From NCBI RefSeq assembly GCF_000160535.1, contig NZ_GG704780.1, positions 431,824-495,823 of the forward strand: a DNA stretch of 64,000 nucleotides. The letters run 5' to 3'. The DNA comes from Hallella bergensis DSM 17361. Its GTDB lineage: Bacteria; Bacteroidota; Bacteroidia; Bacteroidales; Bacteroidaceae. The position numbers and the translations under genes were made by a program. The notes under the pieces were generated by a model. It searched no databases. It was not told the origin of the DNA and was given only the letters and a program-made list of their open reading frames with translations. Below are positions 43,403-53,600 of this stretch, piece by piece (position 1 is the stretch's first letter; every line of letters begins with the position of its first letter).

Positions 43403-45880
43403 CTAATCCTGAAAATAAATACGCTTCACACGGCTGCTGACACTGGTAAGCACTTCGTAGGGAATGGTGTCAAGGATTTTGCTCAGCACTGTTACCGGAA
43501 GATGGTCGCCGAAGATCTCAACCGTGTCTCCCTCCTTGCAGTCAATACCCGTTACATCGACCAAGGCCACATCCATGCAGATGTTTCCAACATATTCGGC
43601 CTTGCACCCGTTCACCAAGCAATAGCCACGGCGATTGCCCAAGTGACGGTTCAAGCCATCGGCATATCCGATCGGAATGGCTGCTATCACGCTGTCGCGC
43701 ATGAGTTTACCTTTCCTGCTGTAGCCAACGGTCTCATCTGCAGGAACACGACGCAACTGCAAGATCGTGGACTTGAGCGTGGATACATTATTGATAATCT
43801 CATTATTACGGCTGTTCACGCCATAAAGTCCCAGTCCCAACCGACACATGTCCATCTGCCACCCGGGGAAATGCTCTATACCGGCCGAATTGTCCATGTG
43901 TCTCAATATTTTGTGTTCAAAGGCCTGCTGCAACCGCTTGCTGGCCCTGTCGAAACGTTCGAACTGCAATGCCGAGAAACTGTCGAAGTCATCGCTGTCT
44001 GCTCCGACGAAATGGGAGAACACCGACCGGGGTATCACTGCATTCTGATGTTGAAGCTTCTCTATGAGTTTGTCCAAATCCTTCTCCGGATCGAAGCCCA
44101 AACGGTGCATGCCCGTATCAAGCTTGATATGGACCGGGAAGTTTGTGATACCCTCTTTCTCTGCTGCTTTCACCAAGGCATCAAGCAACCTGAATGAATA
44201 GACCTCGGGCTCAAGATCGTTGTCGAACATCGTCTTGAATGCAGAAAGTTCTGGATTCATGATCATGATGCTGCTCGTGATGCCATTGCCCCGCAGCATG
44301 GCTCCTTCATCGGCCACAGCCACGGCAAGATAGTCCACCTGATGGTCTTGTAACGACTTGGCTATCTCCACACTGCCGGCGCCATATGCATCGGCCTTAA
44401 TCATGCAAACCAACTTGGTTTCGGGTTTTAGGAACGAGCGATAATAATTCAGATTGTCAACAACGGCATTGAGATTGACTTCCAATACCGTCTCATGCAC
44501 TTTCTGCACAAGCAGCTCGGTAATCCGATCGAAACCAAACCGACGGGCACCCTTCAAAAGAATCACCTCGTTGCGAAGCCCTTTAAATACAGGACTATGA
44601 ATGAAATCAGCTACCGTTGAAAAGCAATATTTCTCTTGGGTATGTATTTCGTCGGCGTAACTCGAAATCGATGGGCCGATGCCAATCAGCTTTTCCACAC
44701 CACGCTTTGCTGCCAACTCACCCACATCTCTATACAGTCGAGCCGGCTCTACCCCACTTTGAAAGATATCGCTCAGAATCAGTGTGCGGCGGCGACCCTG
44801 ATGGTCGGGCCGGCGGTTCATGAAGTCGAGGGCAATGTCGAGTGAGTTGAAGTCTGAATTATACGAATCGTTAATCAGCGTGCACCCATGCCGCCCCTCC
44901 TTCACCTCTAAGCGCATGGCGACAGGCTCAAGTTGAAGCATGCGCTCGTCGAGTTTGTCGGCATCGAGTCCCAGGTGCAAGGCTATCGTGGCACAGACAA
45001 TTGAATTGGTGACTGAGGCATCATCGATAAAGGGAATGCTGTACCAATTCTCGATCCCACCTTTATATATATAGGTGATGGTTGCTGCCGTTTCCTTCTT
45101 CTCAACTGCTTTGATATACATCGGTGCCTGTCGGTCGCTGGTTGACCAATACAACCGCTCGCCCCGATAGTCGAGGGATGCCACCACGCCGGCCACAATC
45201 TTATCATCAGCATGATACACAATTGTCTTGGCATCATGGAAGAGTATGGCCTTTTCGCGGCACTTTTCCTCGGCCGACTCAAAGTTTTCCTGATGAGCTG
45301 AACCCAGGTTAGTCAGCACAGCTATGGTGGGTTGAATGATATCGCGCAGTGCCGACATCTCGCCTTTCTCACTGATTCCAGCCTCAAAGATGCCCAACCG
45401 GGTCTGCTTGTCCATCAACCATACCGACAAGGGCACGCCAACCTGCGAGTTGTAGCTGCGCGGGCTGCGCGTGACATACATATCGGGCGACATGAGTTGA
45501 TAGAGCCATTCCTTGACCATGGTCTTACCATTCGACCCCGTGATGCCGACGATGGGAATGTCAAATGCGTCCCTGTGACGTTCGGCAAGTCGTTGAAGAG
45601 CCTCGAGCGTGTCTATGACCTTGAGAAAGTTGGCACCGGAATAAGCACTGTCATAATTGTTTGGGACATCCGTCACTACAAAATTCCTGACGCCCCGGCG
45701 ATAAAGATCTGCAATATAATTGTGTCCGTCGTTTCGCTTGGTTTTCAGGGCAAAGAACAAGGTTTCCTCCGGGAAACAAAGCGAACGGCTGTCGGTAAGC
45801 AAAAAGCCTATGTCGGCTTTGTGTTTGCCATAACGACGCGCACCTATGAGGGTGGCAACTTTTTCAATAGTATATGTCAT
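43403..45880 (-). CDS. Bifunctional MurF ligase-alanine racemase
   Basis: An 825-residue fusion. The N-terminal part (about 1-450) is MurF, which adds D-Ala-D-Ala to the UDP-MurNAc-tripeptide, with the P-loop GITGSNGKT at 112-120 and NDSYNSDFNS. The C-terminal part is alanine racemase, which makes the D-alanine. Its PLP lysine is K495 in MIKADAYGAG, followed by HIKLDTGMHRLGF and the tyrosine region DETVGYSRKG. This fusion is known in Bacteroidetes and puts D-Ala supply and use in one polypeptide. A -7 box lies 22 bp upstream. It appears monocistronic. Confidence 0.95.
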   Translation of the reverse strand: MTYTIEKVATLIGARRYGKHKADIGFLLTDSRSLCFPEETLFFALKTKRNDGHNYIADLYRRGVRNFVVTDVPNNYDSAYSGANFLKVIDTLEALQRLAERHRDAFDIPIVGITGSNGKTMVKEWLYQLMSPDMYVTRSPRSYNSQVGVPLSVWLMDKQTRLGIFEAGISEKGEMSALRDIIQPTIAVLTNLGSAHQENFESAEEKCREKAILFHDAKTIVYHADDKIVAGVVASLDYRGERLYWSTSDRQAPMYIKAVEKKETAATITYIYKGGIENWYSIPFIDDASVTNSIVCATIALHLGLDADKLDERMLQLEPVAMRLEVKEGRHGCTLINDSYNSDFNSLDIALDFMNRRPDHQGRRRTLILSDIFQSGVEPARLYRDVGELAAKRGVEKLIGIGPSISSYADEIHTQEKYCFSTVADFIHSPVFKGLRNEVILLKGARRFGFDRITELLVQKVHETVLEVNLNAVVDNLNYYRSFLKPETKLVCMIKADAYGAGSVEIAKSLQDHQVDYLAVAVADEGAMLRGNGITSSIMIMNPELSAFKTMFDNDLEPEVYSFRLLDALVKAAEKEGITNFPVHIKLDTGMHRLGFDPEKDLDKLIEKLQHQNAVIPRSVFSHFVGADSDDFDSFSALQFERFDRASKRLQQAFEHKILRHMDNSAGIEHFPGWQMDMCRLGLGLYGVNSRNNEIINNVSTLKSTILQLRRVPADETVGYSRKGKLMRDSVIAAIPIGYADGLNRHLGNRRGYCLVNGCKAEYVGNICMDVALVDVTGIDCKEGDTVEIFGDHLPVTVLSKILDTIPYEVLTSVSSRVKRIYFQD

Positions 45881-45901
45881 GATCTAAACTTAAAAACGCC
45901 T

Positions 45902-45910
45902 GCAAACTTA
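45902..45910 (-). promoter_or_regulatory. -7 box of murF-alr
   Basis: TAAGTTTGC on the minus strand, 21 bp from the ATG at 45880. The same nonamer drives ftsY. Confidence 0.6.
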
Positions 45911-45992
45911 CACAATATTCGGGAATATCAGGTCTGTGGAATCAAGAAATATTATTTTTACTTACAGCAATATCTCGAACATGAACCTAAGT

Positions 45993-46472
45993 TTATTGGG
46001 GATAAACCAGATTTTCAGGCTTGATATTCTCGAGCACTTCCTCAACAAACTTGCGCGACTCCCACTTGGCCATGGGCAGATCGTGGAGCAGATAATTGCC
46101 GCAATCGCGCGGCGTGGATCCCGGGATCTCACCCTCAAAGTCTATCACGAAGCGGAATGCCCTAATCATCAGATCCACAATATCTTTCGATTCCAGATCG
46201 CCCCTCATTAGAAGATAGTTGCCCGTGAGGCATCCCATGGGTCCCCAGTAGATGATGCGGTCTTTCCATTCCTCATCATTCCTGAGATAGGTTGCCACCA
46301 AATGTTCCATGGCATGGATGGCTCCATTGTGCAAAACAGGTTCCCGATTGGGTTCTTTCATGCGGATATCAAATGTGGTCACGACCTCGTCTCCCACCTG
46401 ATCTTTGCGGGAGACATAGATTCCACGAAGCAATTTGTCGTGATTAATGGTAAATGAAGGGATTTTTTTCAT
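45993..46472 (-). CDS. luxS: S-ribosylhomocysteine lyase LuxS
   Basis: Cleaves S-ribosylhomocysteine into homocysteine and the AI-2 precursor DPD. The 159-residue protein has the metal motif HAMEH (H53, E56, H57), the catalytic cysteine C81 in GPMGCLTG and the third metal ligand in RDCGNYL. The length is typical. It lies 57 bp after mtnN on the same strand, so the two steps of the activated-methyl cycle are encoded together. AI-2 may be a signal or only a by-product. Confidence 0.96.
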   Translation of the reverse strand: MKKIPSFTINHDKLLRGIYVSRKDQVGDEVVTTFDIRMKEPNREPVLHNGAIHAMEHLVATYLRNDEEWKDRIIYWGPMGCLTGNYLLMRGDLESKDIVDLMIRAFRFVIDFEGEIPGSTPRDCGNYLLHDLPMAKWESRKFVEEVLENIKPENLVYPQ

Positions 46473-46500
46473 TGTCTATTCGATTTGGCAAATCAAGCAT

Positions 46501-46521
46501 ACCGGGCAAAAGAGACCCGGT
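46501..46521 (-). other. Hairpin between mtnN and luxS
   Basis: A 6-bp stem ACCGGG/CCCGGT with a 9-base loop in the 57-bp gap. There is no T tract after it on the minus strand. Just beyond (46481-46489) TTGATTTGC is one change from a -7 box, so luxS may have its own weak promoter. Confidence 0.4.
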
Positions 46522-46529
46522 GCGCCCAT

Positions 46530-47228
46530 TTATATTATTTGTTTCAAGAAAGCCTTTGTGATCTCGAAGCTGCCTTCTGCCATGCGGTCCCAGAAGTCAA
46601 AATACTGTGATGCCCGACTGTCTTTCAGTGGAACGTCGCTGATGATGCGAAAGGATATGAACGGAACATTATAGACATGGCAGGTCTGCGCTATTGAACA
46701 ACTTTCCATATCAACGGCCATCGCTTGCGGGAAATGAGACAGTATTTCCTGCATCTTCTCGCGGCTGTCCACAAACCAGTCTCCACTGACGGTCAGCCCA
46801 CTTTTCACTTGAGCCCCCATGTCCAGCCCGTTCAACTTCAAGGCTTTATCAACCAGGTCTACAGGAGCCACAAAACGGGACGGCATGTCCATCACCTGGC
46901 CATACTCCAGCTCCGCACCACAATAAACGTCGTGATAGGTGCACTCCGATGCGACCACCACATCCAACGGGTTAAGTTCTGTATCGGCACCCCCGGCCAC
47001 CCCCGTAGAGATCATCAAGTCCGGATGAAAGCAGTCGATCATCTCGACAGCACCTATCGCTGAATTGACCTTGCCAACCCCACATTGCTGCATGATGATT
47101 TCAACGTCGTCCATGTGTCCCGTCACAAAGTCCTTCAAGTTGCGGCGCTCAGACTGAACCTCCTGGAGCAATGTCTTTAACTGGACAAACTCCTTATCCA
47201 TCGCAACGAGTATTCCTATTCGCTTCAT
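46530..47228 (-). CDS. mtnN: 5'-methylthioadenosine/S-adenosylhomocysteine nucleosidase
   Basis: Hydrolyses S-adenosylhomocysteine and methylthioadenosine to adenine and the thioribose product, feeding LuxS. The 232-residue protein has MKRIGILVAMDKEF, the STGVAGGAD strand, AVDMESCSIAQTC with the glutamate that binds the ribose, and the final RIISDVPLKDS with the catalytic aspartate. A -7 box ends only 4 nt before the start codon. It sits first in an apparent mtnN-luxS pair. Confidence 0.95.
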   Translation of the reverse strand: MKRIGILVAMDKEFVQLKTLLQEVQSERRNLKDFVTGHMDDVEIIMQQCGVGKVNSAIGAVEMIDCFHPDLMISTGVAGGADTELNPLDVVVASECTYHDVYCGAELEYGQVMDMPSRFVAPVDLVDKALKLNGLDMGAQVKSGLTVSGDWFVDSREKMQEILSHFPQAMAVDMESCSIAQTCHVYNVPFISFRIISDVPLKDSRASQYFDFWDRMAEGSFEITKAFLKQII

Positions 47229-47232
47229 GCCA

Positions 47233-47240
47233 CAAAGTTA
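47233..47240 (-). promoter_or_regulatory. -7 box directly before mtnN
   Basis: TAACTTTG on the minus strand; TGGC separates it from the ATG at 47228. A transcript from here would have little or no leader. Confidence 0.55.
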
Positions 47241-47302
47241 CAAAAACCAAGACAGATTGCACCTTTTAACTTTAAACTTTTAACTTTTCAGCAAAAAATA
47301 TA

Positions 47303-47310
47303 TACCTTTG
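47303..47310 (+). promoter_or_regulatory. -7 box of the YfhO gene
   Basis: TACCTTTG, 32 bp before the ATG at 47343. The AT-rich stretch upstream (47256-47290) repeats CTTTTAAC-like words. Confidence 0.55.
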
Positions 47311-47342
47311 TCCAACATATTATAAACGTTTATAGCTCTTTT

Positions 47343-49850
47343 ATGGAAACTTTGAAGAAATGCCTGCCCGACATTCTGGCAGTCTTGCTTTTTGCAGCCA
47401 TTTCATTTGCCTATTTCATGCCTGCCACACTTGAGGGACGCATTCTTTACCAACACGACTCGTCTGCTGGGCGGGGAGCCGGACAGGAAGCCAAGGAATA
47501 TTTGGAGAAAACCGGAGAGCGTACCCGGTGGACCAACTCGACATTCAGTGGAATGCCAACCTATCAGACCTCTCCCTCATACACCAGCACCGACCTGCTG
47601 AGCAAGGCCACGACCCTCTATCATTTAGGTCTGCCCGAAAACGTATGGTATGTGTTTGCCTATCTGCTGGGATTCTACATCCTGCTGCGTGCCTTCAATT
47701 TCCGTCAGTATCTGGCTGTGCTTGGATCCATTGTCTGGGCTTTTTCAAGTTATTTCTTCATTATCATAGCTGCCGGACATATATGGAAAGTGATGGCTCT
47801 GGCCTATCTGCCGCCGATGATTGGTGGCTTGGTGCTGTGCTATCGCGGCAAATACCTTTGGGGATTCCTCGTGACGGCTATATTTGCAGCCTTCGAAGTG
47901 CATGCCAATCATGTGCAAATGACCTACTATTATCTGTTCATCATTGTCCCCATGGTTGTGGCTTGGCTTGTCAAATCGATCCGCGAAGGACGGATGGCTC
48001 ATTTCTGGAAAGCCTCTCTCGTGTCGCTCGCTGCCGCTGCGATAGGGATTTGCATCAATCTCTCCAACCTATACCACACCTGGCAATATTCCCATGAGAG
48101 CATGCGTGGCAAGAGCGAACTTGTCAAGAAGAATACCGACAATCAGACCAGCAGCGGGCTGGACCGCGATTATATCACCCAGTGGAGCTACGGCATTGGC
48201 GAAACATGGACGCTGCTCGTGCCCAACACCAAGGGCGGTGCAAGTGTTCCCTTGGCCGACAATGCTAAAGCCATGGAGAAAGCCGATCCGAATTTCGCCC
48301 AAATCTACCAGCAGATGGGGCAATATTGGGGCGAGCAGCCAGGCACCAGCGGCCCGGTCTATGTGGGAGCCTTTGTGCTCATGCTCTTCGTTCTCGGCCT
48401 GTTCATCGTGAAAGGGCCGATGAAATGGGCATTGCTTGCCGCCACCATTTTGTCCGTGCTTCTTTCCTGGGGCAGGAACTTCATGGGCCTCACCAATATT
48501 TTTATCGACTACATGCCCATGTATGCCAAGTTTCGTACCGTTGCATCAATATTGGTCATCGCCGAATTTACCATACCATTGCTGGCCATGATGGCACTGA
48601 AAAAAATAATAGACGAGCCGGAAACACTCACCAAGAACATGAAGTGGGTATATACCAGCTTTGCGCTCACAGGAGGCGTGGCTTTGCTCTTTTATTTGGC
48701 TCCGTCGCTGTTTTTCTCTGATTATATTTCCAGTGCAGAGAACCAAGCCCTGGCCCAGATACCACAGCAATACCTTGTACCACTCAAGAGCAACCTCATC
48801 GAGATACGTAAGTCCATCTTCACATCAGATGCCCTCCGCTCGTTCAGCATTGTGCTCATCGGCACCCTGTTCCTGTTACTCTTTAAGGCCAAGAAAATGA
48901 ATGCCAAGTTTGTGGTAGCCTGCATCACCGTGCTGTGTCTCATCGACATGTGGCAAGTAAACAAGCGTTACCTCAACGATGGGATGTTTGTTGAAAAGAG
49001 CATTCGCGACACACCACAGCAGATGACCGTGACCGACCAGCAAATACTCAAAGACAAAGCCCTGAACTACCGCGTCCTCAACCTGGCCTCCAACACTTTC
49101 AATGAGAACGAGACCTCATACTATCATAAGAGCATCGGCGGATACCACGCGGCCAAACTGCGCAGATATCAGGAAATGATCGATGCCTACATCTCACCCG
49201 AGATGCAGGCGATGCTGCCCGCCATAGTAGGAGCCGAAGGTGATATGACTCGAGTCGACGGCGACTCCATCTACCCCGTACTCAACATGCTTAATACCAA
49301 GTATATTATCATGGGATTGCAGAATGGACAGACCGTACCCATCCAAAACCCCTACGCAGCCGGCAATGCATGGTTTGTAGACAAGATAAGCTATGTGGAC
49401 AACGCCAATCAGGAGATTGAGACCGTGGGCAAAATCGACCTGAAACATCAGGCCGTGGCCGATAAGAAATTCGAGCCTCAACTTGGTCAGGCCGTAACCC
49501 AAGGCTCCACCGCCATGGCTACGCTCAAATCCTACGAACCCAATGCCTTAGTCTACGAAGTCAACTCCGACAAGGGAGGCGTGCTCGTCTTCTCCGAGGT
49601 ATATTATCCTGGTTGGAAGGCCACTGTCGACGGCGTGCCAACAGAGTTGGGCCGTGTCAACTATATCCTGCGGGCTATCAACATCAAGCCGGGTAAACAC
49701 GAGGTGGCCATGGACTTCCATCCGTCCTCTATCCGAATCACCGAGACCGTGGCCTATGCTTCATACGGCATCCTGCTCGTCCTCGCCGCGCTTGGCCTGT
49801 TCGTCCAATGGAAACGACGCAAGCAGGACGGTGAGAGACAGGAGAAATAA
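47343..49850 (+). CDS. YfhO-family membrane protein
   Basis: An 835-residue inner-membrane protein of the YfhO family, related in layout to GT-C glycosyltransferases that use lipid-linked sugars. About a dozen hydrophobic segments occupy roughly 10-560, with an extracellular loop after the first (PATLEGRILYQHDSSAGRGA). A soluble beta-rich region follows (about 590-800), then a final membrane helix and a basic end. In Bacillus, YfhO is linked to glycosylation of lipoteichoic acid; the Bacteroidetes role is not known. A loose hairpin AGGTATT/AATACCT (49877-49919) may end the transcript. It has its own promoter. Confidence 0.85.
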   Translation: METLKKCLPDILAVLLFAAISFAYFMPATLEGRILYQHDSSAGRGAGQEAKEYLEKTGERTRWTNSTFSGMPTYQTSPSYTSTDLLSKATTLYHLGLPENVWYVFAYLLGFYILLRAFNFRQYLAVLGSIVWAFSSYFFIIIAAGHIWKVMALAYLPPMIGGLVLCYRGKYLWGFLVTAIFAAFEVHANHVQMTYYYLFIIVPMVVAWLVKSIREGRMAHFWKASLVSLAAAAIGICINLSNLYHTWQYSHESMRGKSELVKKNTDNQTSSGLDRDYITQWSYGIGETWTLLVPNTKGGASVPLADNAKAMEKADPNFAQIYQQMGQYWGEQPGTSGPVYVGAFVLMLFVLGLFIVKGPMKWALLAATILSVLLSWGRNFMGLTNIFIDYMPMYAKFRTVASILVIAEFTIPLLAMMALKKIIDEPETLTKNMKWVYTSFALTGGVALLFYLAPSLFFSDYISSAENQALAQIPQQYLVPLKSNLIEIRKSIFTSDALRSFSIVLIGTLFLLLFKAKKMNAKFVVACITVLCLIDMWQVNKRYLNDGMFVEKSIRDTPQQMTVTDQQILKDKALNYRVLNLASNTFNENETSYYHKSIGGYHAAKLRRYQEMIDAYISPEMQAMLPAIVGAEGDMTRVDGDSIYPVLNMLNTKYIIMGLQNGQTVPIQNPYAAGNAWFVDKISYVDNANQEIETVGKIDLKHQAVADKKFEPQLGQAVTQGSTAMATLKSYEPNALVYEVNSDKGGVLVFSEVYYPGWKATVDGVPTELGRVNYILRAINIKPGKHEVAMDFHPSSIRITETVAYASYGILLVLAALGLFVQWKRRKQDGERQEK

Positions 49851-49979
49851 TCCCTCAATAACTTTGAAAATAAAGTAGGTATTCTTGCATATATGATATA
49901 TTCTCGTGTCTTAATACCTTTTAAAGCGTATGCTGCGGACATTGATTTGAGCGTATGTCCATTCTAAAATAGTAAATTA

Positions 49980-50334
49980 TAATTACCGTTTTTGGAGCAG
50001 AATTTTCGAGTCATTCAGAGAGAAAAGCGCCATCTTTTTTCGGTATAGTCGAGCCAGGCATTGCCCAAATGTGTAAGGTTGCTGCGATTGGAGCCTTCTC
50101 ATCGGGCGATTAGGCTTTTGTGGCTGCGCGGAAGAGCCTTAGTCGCACGGTGGTTAAGGCTTTCCCGTCATGCCGTTCGATACTCAATCGCAGGTGGGAA
50201 AATAGTAAGAAAAAGGGCTGAATTTCTAAAACAACTGACAGTCAGGCGTTTACAAACTGTCGCTATTTTTTTCGTATTTCGGGTGAAGACAAACTTATTT
50301 TCAAATCAGCGAAAATTTGAAGGCATTTTGTCAA
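49980..50334 (-). repeat. Dispersed intergenic element, copy 4 (reverse orientation)
   Basis: Read on the minus strand, end A starts TTGACAAAATGCC at 50334. Its imperfect hairpin has ATTTTCG and CGAAATACG arms, and CTGACTGTCAG follows. The five 22-bp units cover 50185 down to 50076; the unit at 50163-50142 begins AAAGCCTTAACCACCG and the next TAAGGCTCTTCCGCGC. End B is GATGGCGCTTTTCTC near 50034-50020 and fades out near AAAAACGGTAATT. It separates yfhO from uptake locus 2. Positions 50335-50632 hold no gene I can support. Confidence 0.85.
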
Positions 50335-50632
50335 CATGATTAACCTTTCTTGAAGAATTATCACTGTAATCCGAGATAAGAGCGACCTTGTCAGGTTAAA
50401 CCCAAGGTGCGTGAACATACCATTCGTTCTTGATGCAGAAGCATGACTTGTTGTTCTTGCGTGTGTTTTTATCTGTTTGTGGTCCGCAGATAGAACATAT
50501 AGAAAACAATATGTTCGTGCTGGATAGTTACAATCTATTCTTTTCGAGAAGAAAATATGTTAAATCGCCCGATACACGTTAAATTATTGTGATAAATTGT
50601 TATTTAAATCCAAAAAATTAGTCAAAAATTAG

Positions 50633-50641
50633 TATATTTGC
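50633..50641 (+). promoter_or_regulatory. -7 box of uptake locus 2
   Basis: TATATTTGC, 18 bp before the susC-like ATG at 50660, in a strongly AT-rich stretch. Confidence 0.6.
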
Positions 50642-50659
50642 AAATTCAAAGATTGTACT

Positions 50660-53600
50660 ATGAAGCATATAGGTAAAGTATTATTCGCTCTTGTCTTAAT
50701 GGGGCTATGCATGCCAACCTTATTGGCAAAGGCGCCTGCGCATGCACAAGCCAAAATGGAAAAGACACTGAGGCGAGTCGTTACAGGAACGATTGTTGAT
50801 GAGCTTGGGGAACCCTTGACAGGTGTCAGCGTTCAGCAAAAAGGAACATCAAACAAAGCCATAACCGATGTAGATGGAAATTTCAGTCTGAACATTGAAA
50901 CGCAGAAAAATGAAGAGCTGGTTTTTTCGTATATTGGCATGAAAACACAGACCGTATCTGTTAAAGAAAAAACAACAGTCAGAGTTGTTTTGGTAGACGA
51001 TGCCACGGCTATTCAGGATGTTGTGGTCGTGGGTGCATACGGTACGGCGCAAAAAAGGAGTGACCTGGTGGGCAGTGCCTATCAGGTGAACACTAAACAA
51101 CTGAAATATATGCCGCAGATGCGGATAGACAAAATGTTGGACGGACTGATACCCGGACTGAAAATAGACGTCAATTCTGACACTCCCGACCATTCAAGGC
51201 CAAGGTTTAACGTGCGAGTGCGCGGCAACTCGTCGATGTCTGCCTCTAATGAACCACTTTGGATTGTGGACGGCGTGCCCATGTTTACTGGTGGGAGCAC
51301 CAATCTGATGCCTGGACAGAGCTATACTATCAGCCCGCTGTCATTTATCAATCCCGAGGATATCGAATCGATTACCGTGCTGAAGGATGCGAGTGCAACC
51401 TCTATCTACGGGGCAGACGGTGCCAACGGAGTTATCCTCGTGACGACCAAGCATGGCCGGGACGAGAAGCTCAATATTAATATCAACACCCAATACGGTA
51501 TCTCTACAATAGACAAGAGCACCTCGGCCAAGTTGCTCAATGCCAAGCAATATCTTGAATTAGCGAGGGAGTCGTATGTCAATGCAGGGCTTGATCCCAG
51601 GGCATTCCCCTTTCAGGATAACGACATGAACAGCTATTCGACAACCGACACCGACTGGTACGACGTGTTCTTTGGAACAGGTAATACGTTCCAGACGAAT
51701 GTCTCGTTGAACGGAAATGCGAAAAAGACTGATTATTATATTTCGGCTTCTTACTATGAGAATGAAGCAACGATCAAGGGAAACAAGCAGCAACGCTTCT
51801 CGCTGCGGACAAACTTGGGTTTTCAACTCCACAAGAAAGTCAAGGCTACTATCAATCTTTCGGCTTCGTATAATACGAACGACCTGTTTAATATGGGGCG
51901 TGATTATTATGAATTTCTGCCTATCTACAGTCCCTATAACCCCGATGGAACATTCCGCTTATTAAATATGAAGGTTACGGGTGTTAATCCGGATGGGAGT
52001 CCTAAGTTTCAAAAACATAAGTTCTTAAACAGCGTAGCTGTAAGAGAGCAGAATACGAATAAGCAAAAGGCACTCTATGTCAGTCCAAATTTCATGTTGC
52101 GCTATGAGCCGTTGAAAGGACTGTCATATACCGGACAGTTTGGTATCGACTTCCAAAGTAATGTAGAGGAAATGTATAGCTCGATGAAAAACTGGACCGG
52201 TATGGCATCGTTGGAAGAGCGCATCGGCTATTCGTCGAGGCAAACCCTGAACTTAACCAACTGGACCAGCATTCATCGTATAAATTTTGTGCGTAGCTTT
52301 GGTAAGCACAACATTAATGGTGTTGTGGGATTTGAGGCCGGTGCACGCGACTATACAACCGTTGGCGCGACGGGTTCCGGGTTCATCAACGATCATATTC
52401 GAGACATATCATATGCCAACTCGCGAAAAGGCACCAATTACAGCAAGTCCTCGCGCAAGGCTTCGTTCCTGGGTCAAGCGGCATATTCGTACGACCAACG
52501 CTATTACCTAACTGTGAACGCACGGCGTGATGGTAACTCACAGTTTGGGTCGGAAGCCAGATGGGCCGGCTTTGCCTCGGTGGGAACTTCGTGGAACATA
52601 CACAACGAGAAGTTCTTCAAAATACCTTGGATTAGTGTACTCAAGCTCAGGGCTACGTATGGTACCAATGGTAACTCGCGAATAGGTACGCAGGAAGCAC
52701 TGGGACTCTATTCATACGGCGAGAGTTATGCTTATCATGGAAAAATCGGCGGAGTGCAGTCGGGTACACCAAACCGGAAGTTAAGTTGGGAAACCACATA
52801 CATGACCAACTTAGGCCTGCGTGTTGAGGTGCTGAGACGTTTCGACTTCAATTTTGAGTTCTATCGAAACTATACCAAGAACCTACTAAGTAACCTTGAT
52901 GTTTCAAGAACAACAGGAGACCTGAGGGTTTACAGAAACGTGGGGGAAATTGAGAACAAAGGGATAGAGGTCTCCATCACATCAAAAAACTTCGTGCCCA
53001 AGAAGGAAGGGGACTTCACTTGGACGACTGACTTGAACTTGGCGCACAATTCAAACACGCTGAAAAAACTCTACAACGGAATACAAAAGAACTTTGGCAC
53101 CACCTCTTATATTGAGGGGTACGACATTCATACCTATTTCTTAGTGCGTTGGGCAGGCGTAGACCCTTACGACGGCTCACCAATGTGGTATGACGCCAAG
53201 GGGAATATTACCAAAACCTACAACAGTGCGAACCGCGTGCCTTACAAAAACTCGACTCCGAAGGTGACAGGAGGTTTGACCAATACGATGAGTTATCAAG
53301 GCTTCACGCTTCGCTTTCTCCTCAACTATCAATTTGGAGGGTACGGCTTCACAAGCTTTGGCAGATCGTCTTTTTCTGATGGATATAGCATCAGCACCAA
53401 TAACCAAGCTGTAGACCAGCTCAATCGCTGGCGCAAACCAGGAGAAATCGCAGCGAACCCCAAACCGTTGTGGGAAGTGTCGACGAGCTCGGGTATGAAT
53501 TCAACGCGATACTTACGCAACAAGACTCTGATTCGTCTTCAGAACTTGGTTCTTTCCTATACATTGCCCCAGGAATGGCTCAGCAAGTTTGGTGCGCGTA

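Noticed and set aside
47256..47290. CTTTTAAC-like tandem words before the YfhO gene as a phase-variable repeat
   Set aside because: The words are imperfect and few; they look like AT-rich promoter sequence.
50061..50339. A plus-strand 92-codon frame before uptake locus 2
   Set aside because: It is the 22-bp core and end A of copy 4 read through; arginine-rich by composition and without homologous frame in copies 1-3.
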